This document shows, in pieces, positions 13,712-14,234 of a stretch of DNA of 14,234 nucleotides. Position numbers and translations under genes: made by a program. A model generated the notes under the pieces. It saw nothing but the letters and a program-made list of their open reading frames with translations, was not told the origin of the DNA and ran no database searches. This DNA is from an uncultured Clostridia bacterium (GTDB lineage: Bacteria > Bacillota_A > Clostridia > TANB77 > CAG-508), in the NCBI GenBank assembly GCA_944393295.1, contig CALXZR010000125.1, forward strand, positions 1-14,234, given 5' to 3'. Numbering within the stretch: the first letter of the stretch is position 1; each line of letters opens with the position of its first letter.

Positions 13712-13749
13712 AAAAAAAGATATACTTTATTATAAGTATATCTTTTTTT
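13712..13749 (+). terminator. Strong terminator between the two small ORFs
   Basis: AAAAAAAGATATACTT (13712-13727) pairs perfectly with 13734-13749 around TATTAT, ending in seven T. It stands directly before the ribosome binding site of the next ORF, so that ORF depends on read-through or on a promoter not seen here. Confidence 0.88.
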
Positions 13750-13759
13750 GGGTGATAAA

Positions 13760-13945
13760 ATGTTGAGTCAGTATTTTTCTAATTCGGGAGATAGTTTTTT
13801 TATAAATAAACAATTATCTAGTACAGGAATACATAATAGTTATGTTTGCAATGTAAAAAATAATAATTTAGAATATTTTAATTATTATATAGGGAAACAA
13901 TTTGAAATTTTAAAAATTTCAAAGAATAAGAAACAATTATTATAA
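13760..13945 (+). CDS. Second small ORF, related segment
   Basis: 61 residues from the ATG at 13760, with GGGTGA 4-5 nt upstream. An alternative TTG at 13748 lies inside the terminator and is unlikely. Not recognised. The shared LS(S/T)TG(I/V)xN segment with the upstream ORF hints at a diverged duplicate. It ends 97 bp before the att core, the last ORF of the element. Coding status is less certain because no promoter is visible and the terminator stands just upstream. Confidence 0.5.
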   Translation: MLSQYFSNSGDSFFINKQLSSTGIHNSYVCNVKNNNLEYFNYYIGKQFEILKISKNKKQLL

Positions 13946-14042
13946 AATTTATAATATAAACTTGCCAACAAATAGGTCAACAAAATTAAAAAAAGAGCTT
14001 GGAACTCTTACAGCAGTAAGGACTCTATTTTTATGCTTCTGG
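13946..14042. other. Right end of the element
   Basis: No gene. It contains TTGCCAAC (13962-13969), the inverse of the GTTGGCAA words in the left end, and a small structure AGAG..CTTAC-AGCA-GTAAG..CTCT at about 14000-14032. Just before the core, ATGCTTCTGGC (14032-14042) recalls TGCTTCCGACC of the tRNA anticodon arm. These are likely recombination-protein sites on the right att arm. Confidence 0.5.
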
Positions 14043-14055
14043 CTACCCGCTCCAC
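14043..14055 (+). repeat. attR core
   Basis: CTACCCGCTCCAC, identical to 4425-4437, but here not part of a whole tRNA (no T arm or anticodon arm before it). It marks the right junction of the element. Confidence 0.85.
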
Positions 14056-14061
14056 TTTAGA

Positions 14062-14121
14062 CTTATTTTTCAATATTCCTTGAGAGCAATGGCCTCTGAA
14101 TATACTGAAAATAAGCTTTTT
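14062..14121 (+). terminator. Hairpin after attR
   Basis: CTTATTTTTCA (14062-14072) pairs with TGAAAATAAG (14106-14115). Inner stems are ATATTC/GAATAT and AGAG/CTCT; TTTTTAA follows. Its design and outer arms match the hairpin after attL, while the loop differs completely. Confidence 0.7.
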
Positions 14122-14234
14122 AATTTACAGAGAGATATAAGATATGATGAAAAATATTTAAAGTTATCAACAGAGAAAAATAATTCTCGTCGGAAGCTAT
14201 TTATTAACAAGAAAAAATAAAAGTTAGAATTTTT
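14122..14234 (+). repeat. Diverged copy of the element left-end module
   Basis: Aligns with 4526-4636: GAGAGATAT, (T)CAACAG, AAAAATAAT, GTCGGAAGC (14189-14197), ATTT..TT..CAA and AAGTTAGA occur in the same order with similar spacing. No gene is visible before the window ends. It is either the original chromosomal flank or the left end of a second element. Confidence 0.65.

Larger units (their letters stand above)
4425..14055. mobile_element. Integrative mobilizable element (MOBV) in tRNA-Gly
   Basis: A 9.6-kb unit bounded by the 13-bp direct repeat CTACCCGCTCCAC (4425-4437 and 14043-14055), the left copy forming the 3' end of a tRNA-Gly. Inside are a tyrosine integrase, an excisionase-like protein and a MOBV relaxase in one - strand operon. 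No conjugation apparatus (VirB4, T4CP) is visible, so it would rely on a helper element for transfer. No recognisable replication protein is present. The cargo lies on both sides of the mobility module. The boundaries are inferred from the repeat and the tRNA and were not tested against an empty site. Confidence 0.85.

Overview
The window looks like a chromosome segment of a very AT-rich, low-GC Gram-positive bacterium, probably a gut-type member of the Clostridia. This rests on the base composition, strong AGGAGG ribosome binding sites, sigma-A-like promoters of the TTGACA-N17-TATAAT type, and the classical Firmicutes gene order ffh-rpsP-khpA-rimM-trmD-rplS. The species cannot be named from the sequence.

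Layout. Positions 1-3830 hold the conserved translation and secretion operon, all on the + strand and tightly packed. Positions 3930-4436 hold three tRNA-Gly(TCC) genes: two identical copies under one strong promoter, then a third, divergent copy with its own promoter. The 3' end of the third tRNA is the attachment site of a 9.6-kb island. A 13-bp core, CTACCCGCTCCAC, is present at 4425-4437 and again at 14043-14055.

The island has the form of an integrative mobilizable element (IME). Its mobility operon runs on the - strand: a MOBV/Mob_Pre relaxase, an excisionase-like helix-turn-helix protein and a tyrosine integrase, overlapping or nearly touching. Upstream of the relaxase lie 1.25 kb without genes. 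This stretch holds a dense series of hairpins (candidate oriT or single-strand origin) and then two tandem 140-bp cassettes, each with three palindromes. The palindrome arms change together between the cassettes (GTTGC/GCAAC in one, TCTGC/GCAGA in the other) while the centres and spacing stay the same. This is the most unusual structure in the window.

The cargo is a cytoplasmic trypsin-like protease beside the left end, a DUF5677-like gene interrupted by a frameshift in a 7-bp tandem repeat (possibly phase-variable), a class II Fic protein behind four 11-bp direct repeats, a small Cro/CI-type regulator, a zinc-ribbon/membrane/OB-fold protein behind an inverted-repeat operator, a ClpP-like serine dehydrogenase proteinase, and two small related ORFs. 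The cargo could serve anti-phage defence or element maintenance, but nothing in the sequence proves a function.

Both copies of the att core are followed by a terminator-like hairpin and then by a diverged but clearly homologous stretch of about 110 bp. The simplest reading is that the sequence right of 14055 is the left end of a second, related element, so this tRNA-Gly would carry a tandem array of IMEs of which the window shows one complete unit.
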